From: Palsa-870 sp035937155
GTDB taxonomy: Bacteria > Chloroflexota > Dormibacteria > Dormibacterales > Dormibacteraceae
Assembly: GCA_035937155.1 (NCBI GenBank)
Contig: DASYVJ010000057.1
Span: 1 to 64,000, forward strand
DNA: 64,000 bases
Direction: 5' to 3'
Numbering within the stretch: the first letter of the stretch is position 1; every line of letters starts with the position of its first letter. Below, piece by piece: positions 1 to 8,822 of this stretch. The notes below the pieces were generated by a model. It worked only from the letters and a program-made list of their open reading frames with translations, made no database searches and had not been told where the DNA came from. A program made the position numbers and the translations under genes.

Positions 1-71
1 AGGCAGACGAGCGAAAGGAAAATCGCAAAGCCCACTGCGGCCGCATGCTGCATTGCGGTACATAGTGATGC

Positions 72-659
72 ATGGCCAAGCTCTCCATCCTGAAGGTCAA
101 GCTCGATCGCGAGGTCAACGGCTACGTTGTGGCCGACTCGAGCACGAAGGAGGCGGTCGTGATCGACCCCGGGCTGCCGGTCGAGAAGATCGCCGAGCAG
201 CTGAAAGGCTTCACGGTCCGCTACATCCTGGCCACCCACTGCCACCCAGGGCACGTCGCCGGCAAGGACGCGCTCAAGGAGATAACCGGGGGCGAGACCG
301 CGCTCCACTCAGCCGACGCGAAGCAATTCCTCCGCTCAGCCGACCGCTACCTGCTGGACGGTGACGAGCTCGAGTTCGGCGAGTTCAAGCTCACTGTGCT
401 GCACACGCCCGGCCACACTCCCGGCAGCGTTTGTTTCCTGGTGGCCAACCACGCGTTCGTCGGCGACACGCTGCTGGCCGGCGGCATCGGGAAGCAGACG
501 CCCGAGACCGATCTCCGGCGCCAGATGATGAGCATCGGGACCAAGCTCCTTCGCCTCCCGCTGACGACGGCGCTCTACCCCGGCCATGGCCCTGCGACCA
601 GCCTCGAGCGCGAGCTGGCGCAGAACCCGATCTTCAGGGGTGCGCCTGCCCCCCGCTAG
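72..659 (+). CDS. MBL-fold metallo-hydrolase, glyoxalase II-like
   Basis: 195 aa, the length of a small single-domain metallo-beta-lactamase hydrolase. Motif 1 is THCHPGH (residues 55-61), followed by HTPGH (His115), GDT (Asp132) and YPGHG near 171, so the fold and most metal ligands are present. Motif 1 has Gly where HxHxDH enzymes carry Asp, which would weaken the second metal site. The substrate cannot be named; glyoxalase II-like thioesterase or another hydrolase is possible. The ATG at 72 follows a TACATA hexamer (59-64) at leaderless spacing. It is convergent with the dihydroorotase gene, 28 bp away. Confidence 0.85.
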   Translation: MAKLSILKVKLDREVNGYVVADSSTKEAVVIDPGLPVEKIAEQLKGFTVRYILATHCHPGHVAGKDALKEITGGETALHSADAKQFLRSADRYLLDGDELEFGEFKLTVLHTPGHTPGSVCFLVANHAFVGDTLLAGGIGKQTPETDLRRQMMSIGTKLLRLPLTTALYPGHGPATSLERELAQNPIFRGAPAPR

Positions 660-687
660 GCGTTCGCCAGGCTCATCGAGATCCTGG

Positions 688-2076
688 TCACGCCCGCACA
701 TGGGAACGCGCCGGCCGGACCATTCGACCGGCAGAGCCTCCAATTCGCTTGCCATCGCGGACCAGTGCCTGACCGCGCAGGAAAACGTCGCGGACGGCAA
801 AGCTGAACTCCTGGCCGTCGAGGGCTCCGTGGCGCTGGCGCGACCGCATGAGTGATGGGCGAACCTTCGTCTTGCGATTCGGATCCACGATGACGAGGTC
901 GGCATCGAAGCCTGGAGCGATCGCGCCTTTGGTCTCGTGGAGGCCGGCGAGTGCAGCCGGGCCTTCGCTCACCCAGCGCGGTGCGAGTGACTCATCGCCC
1001 AGGCGCTTGGCGAGCTCGAGGCAGCTCAGGTACAGGGTTTGCACGCCGGGACTGCCGGAAGGAGCCTGCTCGAACGGCCGCGCCTTCTCTTCGTCGGTAT
1101 GGGGCGCATGGTCGGTCGCGACGATTCTGATCACACCGTTCGCCGCGGCCTGGACCAGCGCCTCGCGATCGGCTGCCGTGCGGATGGGCGGAAACACCTT
1201 CATCGCCGTACCGAGCCGCGCGAAATCGTGGTCGGTGAGCCACAGGTACTGCGGGCAGGTTTCCAGGGTCATTCGCGTGTCGATGCGCATCGCTGCTTCG
1301 GCCGCGCGCAGGCCCAGCGCGCTGGAAAGGTGCGCAACATGCAGATGCAAGCCGGACTCTTTCGCGATGGCGGCGGCAGCCGAGATGGCCACCGCCTCGG
1401 CCTCATCGGGTCGCGCATCGAGAAGGTCAGCGTAGGTCTCGAGCGGACGCCTGAAGGCAGCGAGAACCGTCGGGTCTTCGGCATGAATCGCGAGCGGGAG
1501 GCCGAGCGCTGCCACGACCGGCGCGAGTCGCGCCAGCGTGCCGTAATCAGGCGGACCCTCGATGTCCGGGTCATCGGCATCAGCTGTTTGCAGGACCTGC
1601 TTGCGGCTGCGGCTGAAGCTGTAGCCGAGGTAGGCCTTGAAGCCCACGGCGCCCGCCTCGGCCAGCGCCTCGAGCTGGTCGCTGGTGGAGCTCGAGCGGA
1701 TCATGGCCCACAGCCCAAAGTCGACGCGCGCTTTTCGTCGCGCGAGAGCTGCTTTCGACTCCAACACGCCGGCCGCGTCGACCGCCGGCACCGTGTTCGG
1801 CATGTCGAGTACTGTCGTCACGCCGCCCAGCGCAGCCGCTGCGGTCAGCGTGCCGAAGTCCTCCTTATCGGGGAACCCCGGGTCGCGACTGTGCACGTGC
1901 GCGTCGATCGCGCCCGGTAGCACGTACATGCCACTAGCGTCGATGACGGTCGCGCCGGCCGGGGCGGTTCGGCCGGGCTCGACGTGCGTGATCACGCCAC
2001 CGGCGACGTGCACGTCCGCATCGACTGGGCCATCCGGGCCGTAGACCATGCCTCCTGTTAGAAGGAGGTCAGTCAA
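688..2076 (-). CDS. pyrC: Dihydroorotase-family cyclic amidohydrolase
   Basis: Predicted to interconvert carbamoyl-aspartate and dihydroorotate in pyrimidine synthesis. Metal ligands of the family are visible: HVH (His60, His62), the carbamylated-lysine motif GFKAYLG, IHAED, HVAHLSS, and ATDHAPH with the catalytic Asp. From the TTG at 2076 the protein is 462 aa and begins LTDLLLTGG, the usual first strand of the family. The ATG at 2049 would remove that strand and sits directly against an AGGAGG. The TTG start overlaps the pyrE stop by 8 bp, so the two genes form an operon. Allantoinase or hydantoinase are alternatives by fold; linkage to pyrE favours dihydroorotase. Confidence 0.85.
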   Translation of the reverse strand: MTDLLLTGGMVYGPDGPVDADVHVAGGVITHVEPGRTAPAGATVIDASGMYVLPGAIDAHVHSRDPGFPDKEDFGTLTAAAALGGVTTVLDMPNTVPAVDAAGVLESKAALARRKARVDFGLWAMIRSSSTSDQLEALAEAGAVGFKAYLGYSFSRSRKQVLQTADADDPDIEGPPDYGTLARLAPVVAALGLPLAIHAEDPTVLAAFRRPLETYADLLDARPDEAEAVAISAAAAIAKESGLHLHVAHLSSALGLRAAEAAMRIDTRMTLETCPQYLWLTDHDFARLGTAMKVFPPIRTAADREALVQAAANGVIRIVATDHAPHTDEEKARPFEQAPSGSPGVQTLYLSCLELAKRLGDESLAPRWVSEGPAALAGLHETKGAIAPGFDADLVIVDPNRKTKVRPSLMRSRQRHGALDGQEFSFAVRDVFLRGQALVRDGKRIGGSAGRMVRPARSHVRA

Positions 2077-2605
2077 GTTCGAGGTCTGAAACGCGGAAAA
2101 GCGGTGAGTAAGGGATGCCGGCGCCGCGAATGTTCTCCTCTCCACCTTCACCGCGATCGAGCACCACGACCAGGTGGATGACCTCTGCGCCCGCGTCACG
2201 CAGCACCTTCGCCGAACGCAGGGAGTCTCCGCCGGTTGTGACAACGTCCTCGATGACGGTGATCTTGTCTCCAGACGCGAAACGGCCTTCGATCTGTTTT
2301 GACGTGCCGTAGCCCTTGGGTTCTTTGCGCACGAGCACGAGCGGAAGGCCGGTCTCCATCGAGACGGCTCCTCCAAGCAGTACCGCGCCCAGCTCTGGCG
2401 CCGCGAGTCGCTCCGTTTCTTTCGGCACGAGCGCGCTGAGATGCTTGCCGAGCCGTCGCAGCAAAGCCGGATCAGTCTCGAAAAGGAACTTGTCGAAATA
2501 CCGATTCGACCTCTTGCCTGAACGAAGAACGAAATCGCCTTTGAGATAAGACGCCCGAACCAGTTCGCGCCCGAGATCGTGCAGCTCGGATGTCCCGGTC
2601 TTCAC
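2069..2605 (-). CDS. pyrE: Orotate phosphoribosyltransferase
   Basis: 178 aa, the normal size for PyrE, which joins orotate and PRPP to form OMP. The PRPP-binding loop ITVIEDVVTTGGDS lies at residues 115-128, and the N-terminal FVLRSGKRSNRYFDKF is the family substrate-binding segment. The GTG at 2605 coincides with the transcript start predicted from TAGATT (2617-2612), so the mRNA is probably leaderless. It is first gene of pyrE-dihydroorotase and divergent from ylxP with 20 bp between starts. Confidence 0.93.
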   Translation of the reverse strand: MKTGTSELHDLGRELVRASYLKGDFVLRSGKRSNRYFDKFLFETDPALLRRLGKHLSALVPKETERLAAPELGAVLLGGAVSMETGLPLVLVRKEPKGYGTSKQIEGRFASGDKITVIEDVVTTGGDSLRSAKVLRDAGAEVIHLVVVLDRGEGGEENIRGAGIPYSPLFRVSDLELD

Positions 2606-2610
2606 CGACC

Positions 2611-2617
2611 TAATCTA
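2611..2617. promoter_or_regulatory. Shared divergent -10 element TAATCTA
   Basis: Read on the minus strand it is TAGATT with six bases to the pyrE GTG at 2605. Read on the plus strand it is TAATCT with nine bases to the ylxP ATG at 2626. One 7-bp site can therefore serve as the -10 box in both directions for leaderless or near-leaderless transcripts. Prediction from spacing only. Confidence 0.5.
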
Positions 2618-2625
2618 GCTGATAG

Positions 2626-2928
2626 ATGTCTGCCCCTTTGACCGTCGGGCTGCTGCGCGTGGTGCTGCATTTACCGGACAGCGGTTCACTCAAAGCGAAG
2701 CGAATGATCGTCAGTGGCTTGCTGCGCCGCTTGCGCGATCAGTTGAAAGTGGCCGCGGCCGAGGTCGGCGAACTCGACCGCTGGCAACTCGCAGAGGTCG
2801 CCGTCGCGACAGTAAGCGGTGACAGCCGCCACGCAGACGAAGTGCTTGCGACCGTCCTCAGATACATCGAGTCACACAGCGAGGGGGCCCGCATCACCGA
2901 TGTGTCGACCGAGCTGGTCCGCCTGTGA
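2626..2928 (+). CDS. ylxP: DUF503 (YlxP-like) protein
   Basis: 100 aa, matching the small DUF503/YlxP family. The signature LPDSGSLKAKRMIVSGLLRR is near residues 16-35, followed by a helix-strand pattern ending in a V(S/T)TEL strand. YlxP proteins are often encoded near translation or ribosome-maturation genes, but the molecular role is not settled. The stop codon overlaps the GTG of the following helicase by 3 bp, so the two are co-transcribed. Confidence 0.85.
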   Translation: MSAPLTVGLLRVVLHLPDSGSLKAKRMIVSGLLRRLRDQLKVAAAEVGELDRWQLAEVAVATVSGDSRHADEVLATVLRYIESHSEGARITDVSTELVRL

Positions 2929-5330
2929 AAGCCATCGAGTCGCTGGTTGACGATTTCGAGGCAGGGCTGCCTTTCAAGCTAGACACGTTTCAAAAAGAGG
3001 CGATCGAGAAGCTGGAGCGCGGGCGAGGCGGCGTGTTGGTGAGCGCACCTACATCGAGCGGCAAGACGATGGTCGCCGAGTACGCGATCTTCCGCGCGCT
3101 GCAGGACGGCGTGAAGGCTATCTACACGACTCCGCTCAAGGCGCTGAGCAACCAGAAGTACCACGACTTCGTGCGCCAGTACGGCGAATCCGTGGTCGGC
3201 CTCGTCACGGGTGAAAACACCATCAATGACGATGCGCCAGTGGTCGTGATGACGACTGAGATCCTGCGCAACCTGATCTATGAGGATCCCAAGCGCCTGG
3301 ACCTTGTCCGCTACGTCATCCTCGACGAGGTTCACTACATCGACGACTTTCCGCGCGGCTCCGTCTGGGAGGAGATCGTCATCCAAGCCCCGGCCACGAT
3401 CAAGCTGGTCGGCCTCTCGGCCACGATCGGCAACTACAGAGAGATCGCGGATTGGATGGCCGAGAACCGCGGCGGCATGGAAACCGTCTTCCACGACGTA
3501 AGGCCGGTCGAGCTGAAGATGTGGATGGCGATGAACAACCGCTTCCTGCCGCTGTTCAACCAGGACGGCGGCATCGACCAGCGCACGTGGAGCAAGGCGG
3601 CGCAGGAGGAGGAGGCTTCGTATCGCGTCGGCGGGTACCGCTCGCTGCCGTCCAACGACATGCTCCACGTGGTCGAGCAGCTGCGCGGTTACGACATGCT
3701 GCCTGCGATCTATTTCATCTTCTCGCGGCGCGGCTGTCGCGAGGCGCTGCAGCGCTGCTCGTACCACGAGCTCGACCTCACGACAGCCGCCGAAAAGGAA
3801 GCCATCGACCGTGTCGCGGCTGAGCGGCTGCAAGCGCTGACGGACCACGACGAGGAATCACTCTTCCGGCGCATGGTCGACGCCAGGCTGTTGCGCCGCG
3901 GGCTGGCCGAACACCACGCCGGCCTGCTGCCGTACCACAAAGAGATGGTGGAGGAGCTGTTCCAGCGCGGCCTCATCAAGGTTGTCTTCGCGACCGAGAC
4001 GCTGTCGCTCGGCATCAACATGCCGGCGCGCGGCGTGGTCGTTTCGTCTTTCACCAAGTTCGACGGCGTCAACTTCTCGAACCTGACAACGGGCGAGCTG
4101 ACGCAGCTGATGGGTCGTGCCGGCCGGCGCGGCATCGATGTGATCGGACACGGCGTCATCCTGAAGGAGGCGGACGTCGAGGTCGGCGCCATCTACGAGG
4201 TCGCGATGGGCCCGACGCTTGTCGTCGAGTCCAAGTTCCTGCCCAGCTACAACATGGCTCTCAACCTCCTGCGCGTCTACACGCCCGAGGAGGCGGAGGC
4301 CCTGATGCAGCGTTCATTCGGCCAGTTTCAGAAACGCCTTGCCGCGGACCAGACGAAGGAACGCTTGACCAATGTCCGCGAGCAGCTCACCGACCTCCGG
4401 CGTATGTGGGATGACCCTGAGATCTCGATCGACGACGTCGGGCAGTACTTCAAGCTCGAGGACCGCCGGCGCGCGATCCGGATCGAGCTCAAGCGCTTGC
4501 GGCGCGAAGCGGGGGCAGAGCGGAGGGGGCGCCGCGGGCGCAACACGCGCGCGTTGGGGTCGACGGGGCGCGTGGTCCAGCGGCTCGAGATCGAGGCGAA
4601 GGGCCTGCTCGAGCGCCAGCGAAAGCTGAAATTGGTTCGCTCGCCGCGGTTTGGCGAGCTGCTGCAGAAGTACGGTGAGATCCGCACCCTGCAGAAGGAG
4701 CTCGAGGGTGGTCAGCGCGAGGTCAGCGGCCAGATGGACGAGTACCCACGCAAGCTCCGCCGTCTGTGCAAGATCCTGACCGAGGCCGGATTCCTCGCCC
4801 ACGACAAGCCAACCGACAAGGGCCTGTTCGCGTCACGGGTGTACGGCGAGAACACGATCCTGGTCGCCGAGGCGGTGTGGCTTGGGTGGTTCGAGGGCCT
4901 TGCCCCGGAAGAGCTGTGTGCCGTACTGGTCATGCTGGCGGTCGAGGACAGGGAGCGCGGCGGCAGGGATCGCCAGGCACGCGGCCCGCGACGCTATCCA
5001 ACGCCCGCGATAGCGCAGACCGCCCGGCTCATTCGCTCGCTGTACTTCCGATTCGCCGACATGGAGAACGATCTGGACGAGCCGAATCTGCGCGCGCCGT
5101 CGCATGACTACATCGACTTCGCCTACCGCTGGGCGGCCGGCGAGCCGCTCGACCAGATCCCGCTCCCGGCAAACGTTGACATCGGCGACGCGATCAAGGC
5201 GATGAAGAGCATTTACTCGCTGCTGCGCCAGCTCGAATGGGCTCTGCGGGTGGCGAAATCCCCTCTCCAGGACACCGTTTCCCGAGCGGTCGTGCAGATG
5301 GAACGTGACGTGATAAAGCGAACATACTAA
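2925..5330 (+). CDS. helY: Ski2/Mtr4-family DEVH helicase (HelY-like)
   Basis: 801 aa superfamily 2 RNA helicase. Walker A APTSSGKT is at 41-48, the DEVH box at 134-137, motif III GLSATIG follows, and motif VI is LMGRAGRRGID near 388-398. A charged helical arch-like region and a C-terminal DSHCT-type domain (near 640-790) follow, the architecture of actinobacterial HelY and eukaryotic Ski2/Mtr4, although HelY is usually about 100 aa longer. Expected to unwind structured RNA during decay or processing. GTG start at 2925 overlaps the ylxP stop. Confidence 0.9.
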   Translation: MKAIESLVDDFEAGLPFKLDTFQKEAIEKLERGRGGVLVSAPTSSGKTMVAEYAIFRALQDGVKAIYTTPLKALSNQKYHDFVRQYGESVVGLVTGENTINDDAPVVVMTTEILRNLIYEDPKRLDLVRYVILDEVHYIDDFPRGSVWEEIVIQAPATIKLVGLSATIGNYREIADWMAENRGGMETVFHDVRPVELKMWMAMNNRFLPLFNQDGGIDQRTWSKAAQEEEASYRVGGYRSLPSNDMLHVVEQLRGYDMLPAIYFIFSRRGCREALQRCSYHELDLTTAAEKEAIDRVAAERLQALTDHDEESLFRRMVDARLLRRGLAEHHAGLLPYHKEMVEELFQRGLIKVVFATETLSLGINMPARGVVVSSFTKFDGVNFSNLTTGELTQLMGRAGRRGIDVIGHGVILKEADVEVGAIYEVAMGPTLVVESKFLPSYNMALNLLRVYTPEEAEALMQRSFGQFQKRLAADQTKERLTNVREQLTDLRRMWDDPEISIDDVGQYFKLEDRRRAIRIELKRLRREAGAERRGRRGRNTRALGSTGRVVQRLEIEAKGLLERQRKLKLVRSPRFGELLQKYGEIRTLQKELEGGQREVSGQMDEYPRKLRRLCKILTEAGFLAHDKPTDKGLFASRVYGENTILVAEAVWLGWFEGLAPEELCAVLVMLAVEDRERGGRDRQARGPRRYPTPAIAQTARLIRSLYFRFADMENDLDEPNLRAPSHDYIDFAYRWAAGEPLDQIPLPANVDIGDAIKAMKSIYSLLRQLEWALRVAKSPLQDTVSRAVVQMERDVIKRTY

Positions 5331-5338
5331 AAACGAAT

Positions 5339-6472
5339 ATGGCCTCCAGAAAGCGACGCGTTCTCGTCACCGGGGTCGCCCGATGGTGGGGCGCGCTGCT
5401 CGTGCAGCGCCTGGTGGAAGACCCCGATGTGGCCGAGGTCATCGGCATCGACACGCGCGAGCCCCGCTACGACCTGGGGCGCGCCGACTACCTGAAGCTC
5501 GACGTCCGCCACTCCTTGATCGGCAAGCTCGTGCGTGCCGTCGGCATCGACACCGTCGTGCACACGATGACGCGCGTCGACTCGTTCGACATGGACCCGC
5601 GCCGCGCGCACGAGACGAACGTCATCGGCACGCTCAACCTGCTCGCAGGCTGCGCCGGCGAAGGAAGCCCAGTCCGGCGGTTCGTACTCAAGTCTTCGGG
5701 ACATGTGTATGGCTCGCACGTCGACCTTCCGGCTGGATTGCGGGAGGACCACCGCCTCGACAGCAACTCACGCCACCAGTTCGTGCGGGACATCGTCGAG
5801 GTCGAGTCGTACGTCACAGACTTTGGGCTGCGCAACCCCAGCATAACCATCCTCACGCTTCGCTTCTCCAACAGCCTTAACCCGGAAGAACCGCAGCCGC
5901 TTGCCCGCTACCTCGACCTCGAAGTCGTGCCGACCGTGGCCGGCTACGATCCGACGCTGCAGCTAATCCACCGCGACGACTGCGTCGAGGCGATGGCGCT
6001 GGCGACCAAGCGTGGGCCCGCCGGCGCTTATAACATCGCGACGCCCGGAGCCGAGCCGCTTTCGGTACTCCTGGACGCCGCCGGCAAGCTGCACGCGCCG
6101 ATGCTGCCTCCGATCGGTCTCGAGCTGGCAGCGTTTGCGGTCCGCAGGGCGGGGTTGGCGTTCCTGTCGCCCCAGCTCCTGGACTTGCTGCGCTGGGGCC
6201 GCACGATGTCGACGGCCAAGGCCGCGCGCCAGCTCGGCTTTCGCGCCACGCGTGACACGCGTGCCGCTTTCGAAGACTTCATCCAGCAGCGCCGCGTCCT
6301 CCGCTACGCGCCCGACCGCCATGCGTACCAGTACGAGAAGGAGCTGGAAGACTTCATTCACACGCGCCAGCTGGCGTCGGAGAACGGGGAGACAGACTCC
6401 GACGGGGTCGCGGCGCCGCCCTCGGGCATCCAGACCGCTAAACCTCTCCCCCGCCCCCGTCAATCACGATAA
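5339..6472 (+). CDS. NAD-dependent epimerase/dehydratase-like SDR protein (atypical)
   Basis: 377 aa extended-SDR Rossmann protein. The N-terminal strand VLVTGVARWWGALL keeps TG and the last Gly of TGxxGxxG but has Arg at the middle Gly; the acidic residue GIDTREP that reads the cofactor ribose is present. The Ser strand LKSSGHVYG is there, but the expected YxxxK is replaced by a QFVRDIVEVE segment, so the catalytic Tyr/Lys are missing. It may bind nucleotide without classical SDR catalysis; actinobacterial relatives of this type are annotated only as NAD-dependent epimerases. The 3-prime end overlaps the convergent SDR gene by 35 bp. Confidence 0.75.
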   Translation: MASRKRRVLVTGVARWWGALLVQRLVEDPDVAEVIGIDTREPRYDLGRADYLKLDVRHSLIGKLVRAVGIDTVVHTMTRVDSFDMDPRRAHETNVIGTLNLLAGCAGEGSPVRRFVLKSSGHVYGSHVDLPAGLREDHRLDSNSRHQFVRDIVEVESYVTDFGLRNPSITILTLRFSNSLNPEEPQPLARYLDLEVVPTVAGYDPTLQLIHRDDCVEAMALATKRGPAGAYNIATPGAEPLSVLLDAAGKLHAPMLPPIGLELAAFAVRRAGLAFLSPQLLDLLRWGRTMSTAKAARQLGFRATRDTRAAFEDFIQQRRVLRYAPDRHAYQYEKELEDFIHTRQLASENGETDSDGVAAPPSGIQTAKPLPRPRQSR

Positions 6473-7208
6473 CTTCCCCGTTGACGTAGCTCGCGGCGTC
6501 GGACACCAGGAAGGCCACCACCCCAGCGACCTCGTCCGGCATACCAATCCGTCCCATCGGGTTGGAAGACAGCACGCGGTCGAGGATGGATTCGTTGCCC
6601 CACAGCGCTTCGGCGAAGCGCGTTTTGATCAGGCCTGGCGCAACCGCGTTGACTCGCACCTTGCCGCCAAGCTCGCGAGCCAGCTGCCGCGTGAGCATGA
6701 TCACGCCGGCCTTGCTGACGTTGTAGACGCCGAGGCCGATGCCAGGTCGCATTCCGCCCACGCTTGCCACATTCACCACGGCTCCGCCGTGCGTCTCCAT
6801 CCAGGCCTCGTAAACGAGCTTGGTCAGGACGAAGACGCCGCGCAGGTTGACCTCGAAGGTCTTGTCCCAGGCCGCCAGCTCGGCGCCGATCACCGGGCCG
6901 AAATAAGGGTTGGTGGCGGCATTGTTGACCAGGATGTCGATGTGGGCAAAACGCTCCATGACCGACTTAACCAGCCGTTCGAGCTCCTCAGGCCGGCCCG
7001 CATGAGCCGCGATGGCTGTCGCCCGCTCGGGGTACATCGCGTTGATCCGCGCGGCCTCCTCGTCGAGGTCGGCCTGCTTCCGGCTGGACAGGACGACCTG
7101 GGCACCCTGCTCGACCAGTGCGGTTGCAATCGCGCTGCCGATCCCCCGGCTCGCCCCGGTGACCAGTGCGACTCGCCCTGTGAGGTCGAATCTGGAGCCT
7201 TCGGGCAC
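6438..7208 (-). CDS. Short-chain dehydrogenase/reductase (classical SDR)
   Basis: 256 aa from the GTG at 7208. Cofactor motif TGASRGIG is near the N terminus, NNAATN follows, the catalytic Ser lies in VNVASVGG, and Tyr/Lys are in YNVSKAG, with a C-terminal NGEVIVIDGG strand typical of FabG-like enzymes. It should reduce or oxidise a carbonyl/alcohol using NAD(P)H; substrate unknown. The frame extends to a GTG at 7229, but TATCGT (7221-7216) puts the predicted transcript start at about 7209, favouring 7208. Divergent from the 7232 gene. Confidence 0.88.
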   Translation of the reverse strand: MPEGSRFDLTGRVALVTGASRGIGSAIATALVEQGAQVVLSSRKQADLDEEAARINAMYPERATAIAAHAGRPEELERLVKSVMERFAHIDILVNNAATNPYFGPVIGAELAAWDKTFEVNLRGVFVLTKLVYEAWMETHGGAVVNVASVGGMRPGIGLGVYNVSKAGVIMLTRQLARELGGKVRVNAVAPGLIKTRFAEALWGNESILDRVLSSNPMGRIGMPDEVAGVVAFLVSDAASYVNGEVIVIDGGGGEV

Positions 7209-7214
7209 GACTGA

Positions 7215-7221
7215 TACGATA
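7215..7221. promoter_or_regulatory. Shared divergent -10 element TACGATA
   Basis: TATCGT on the minus strand ends seven bases before the SDR GTG at 7208. TACGAT on the plus strand lies 11 bases before the GTG at 7232. The 13-bp stretch 7215-7227 (TACGATAGGCCAC) recurs exactly at 34904-34916 in front of the DNA ligase gene. Predicted only. Confidence 0.5.
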
Positions 7222-7231
7222 GGCCACACTA

Positions 7232-7684
7232 GTGGCCACGATCTCGGGGAAGGCGGCCGAGGACATCCTCGAGCGGATCTTTCAACCGACCACCAAACCG
7301 AGCGCGCGAGACCAGGCCGAAGAAACGCTTCGGCATCCGAAACGACTGGTCTACGTGGCGATGTCGAACAAGGTTTTCTACTGGCGAGCCCACATCCAGA
7401 AGTTCGTTCTTGACTCGGGCATGGTTCCCGTTAGTCCCTTCATGCTCTTCGACTACTACCTCATGCACACGGTCTCGAAGGAGATCGTTCGCGAGGCGAT
7501 GAACAACCTCCTCGCCCGCTGCGACGAGGTGTGGGTGTTCGGGCGCCTCTCGCTAGGGGTCAAGGTGCAGGTCGGCATCGCCAAGCGACTGAACAAAGCC
7601 GTCCGCTATTTCGACATCGGCGACCTACCCATCGCGGTCATGCCGATCACCGAGGAAACCGCTCAAGAAGAGCTAAAGGACTAG
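7232..7684 (+). CDS. Conserved hypothetical, nucleoside-2-deoxyribosyltransferase-like fold
   Basis: 150 aa. The core reads KRLVYVAMSNKVFYW, then PVSPFMLFDYYLM, then CDEVWVFGRLSLGV. This order (beta strand, bound-ligand loop, a strand ending in a W/F-G motif) resembles the nucleoside 2-deoxyribosyltransferase/DUF4406 fold. I see no confident catalytic Glu assignment, so no enzymatic role is claimed. GTG start at 7232 with a 5-base leader predicted from TACGAT. It is followed by a dispersed GC-rich repeat. Confidence 0.7.
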   Translation: MATISGKAAEDILERIFQPTTKPSARDQAEETLRHPKRLVYVAMSNKVFYWRAHIQKFVLDSGMVPVSPFMLFDYYLMHTVSKEIVREAMNNLLARCDEVWVFGRLSLGVKVQVGIAKRLNKAVRYFDIGDLPIAVMPITEETAQEELKD

Positions 7685-7689
7685 GAAAT

Positions 7690-7728
7690 CCCCTCGCCCG
7701 CGCTCGCGGGAGAGGGTTAGGGTGAGGG
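7690..7728. repeat. REP-like palindromic intergenic repeat, copy 1
   Basis: An imperfect GC-rich hairpin (CCCTCgCCCGCG / CGCGGGAGAGGG) is followed by a TTAGGGTGAGGG tail. A close relative, with a better palindrome and a CTAGGGTGAGGGG tail, is at 36588-36624. Elements of this design are scattered between genes in many bacterial genomes. This one lies between two convergent genes. Confidence 0.6.
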
Positions 7729-7736
7729 CTACGGGC

Positions 7737-8822
7737 CTAAGCCTGAACGACCCGCCGGTACCACGCCTCCGGATGCGACAGCTCTTCCAGGTGGGGCATA
7801 TGTGCCTCGCTGTGCCAGACGTCGTTGAGGACCTCGATCCCGTACTGATCGAAGATGGCCCGGCAGAAAGCCTCCCCGCGCTTGTACTGCTGCAGCTTCA
7901 GGTCGAGACCGGTCAGCTTCCAGATCAACACCTCGAGCGGACTCTTGCCCGAGCTTCGCTCGCGATAGGCCTGCTCGAGCCGCTCGAAGCCGGGCAGCAG
8001 CTGCACCCCGAGCTCGTTCATGACCAGGTTGCTGTACCCCTCAATCACCGACATCGTGCCCTGGACCTGCCGCATTACCCTCCACTGAGAAGGCAGCACG
8101 CCCGCGAACGCAGCGATCCGAGAGACGGGAGCGCCTCGTTTGGTCACCGAGTCAACGATCAGCCTCATCGAGTTCTCCATGTAAGGCCGCAGCCACGGGT
8201 GCGCCGCGAACTGCCACGCGTGCGTCAACTCGTGGAGGATCAACCAGCGGCGCAGGTCCTGGCCCGGCAGGTCGGCGCGGCGACCCCACTCCTCTACGTT
8301 CGTCTCGACCAGATACAAGCCTTCACCGCCGACCGGCTCCGCACCCATCAGCTGTGGGTCGTACTGGCCGAGGACCCGGCGCCCGATGAACGCGAGCATG
8401 AACGCGACGTAGCGGTCAACACCCGCACGCCCGACCTCGACGATGAGTGAGTTGGGCATGCGGCCGGTCTCGAGCACGGGGTCGATGACCCGCCGCAGGA
8501 TGCTGAGGTTCAGGTCAAGCCAGCCAACCCGATCGAGCGCCTCGAACTGAGGCAAGGCCGCGCCTCGGGGCAGCCCGCCGACGAGATCGAGCAAGGGTTT
8601 CTCGAGCTCGGCCGCCATCAAGCGATAGCCGGCGGCGGCAGCTACGAGCTGGGACCGATTGAGCGAGGGCGTCTCCAGCCGCATGCGAGCGACTTGCCGC
8701 ACCTGGCCCCAGTCCACGAGCACCGAGGTCCCGCCTCGGGGGCGGACCGCTTCCGCCACGGCCGCAGTGGCCAGCCCGAGCAAAGCCCCGTAGATCGCCG
8801 CCCGTCCAACGGATCGCCTCAT
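7737..8822 (-). CDS. F420-biosynthesis-associated zincin (DUF2342 family)
   Basis: 361 aa. The zinc-binding HExxH is HELTHAWQF, about residues 195-203, inside the DUF2342 pattern (RWLILHELTH, then an AHPWLRPYM segment and a conserved C-terminal YKRGEAFC). The family is a putative zinc metalloprotease whose phylogenetic distribution tracks coenzyme F420; a proteolytic substrate has not been established. cofE and cofD are present at the right end of this window. The ATG at 8822 coincides with the transcript start predicted from TAATGT (8834-8829). Confidence 0.85.
   Translation of the reverse strand: MRRSVGRAAIYGALLGLATAAVAEAVRPRGGTSVLVDWGQVRQVARMRLETPSLNRSQLVAAAAGYRLMAAELEKPLLDLVGGLPRGAALPQFEALDRVGWLDLNLSILRRVIDPVLETGRMPNSLIVEVGRAGVDRYVAFMLAFIGRRVLGQYDPQLMGAEPVGGEGLYLVETNVEEWGRRADLPGQDLRRWLILHELTHAWQFAAHPWLRPYMENSMRLIVDSVTKRGAPVSRIAAFAGVLPSQWRVMRQVQGTMSVIEGYSNLVMNELGVQLLPGFERLEQAYRERSSGKSPLEVLIWKLTGLDLKLQQYKRGEAFCRAIFDQYGIEVLNDVWHSEAHMPHLEELSHPEAWYRRVVQA

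Noticed and set aside
2979..3848. Long antisense frame within the helicase gene
   Set aside because: Shadow of a high-GC gene. The sense frame has all helicase motifs; no start signal or family match in the antisense.
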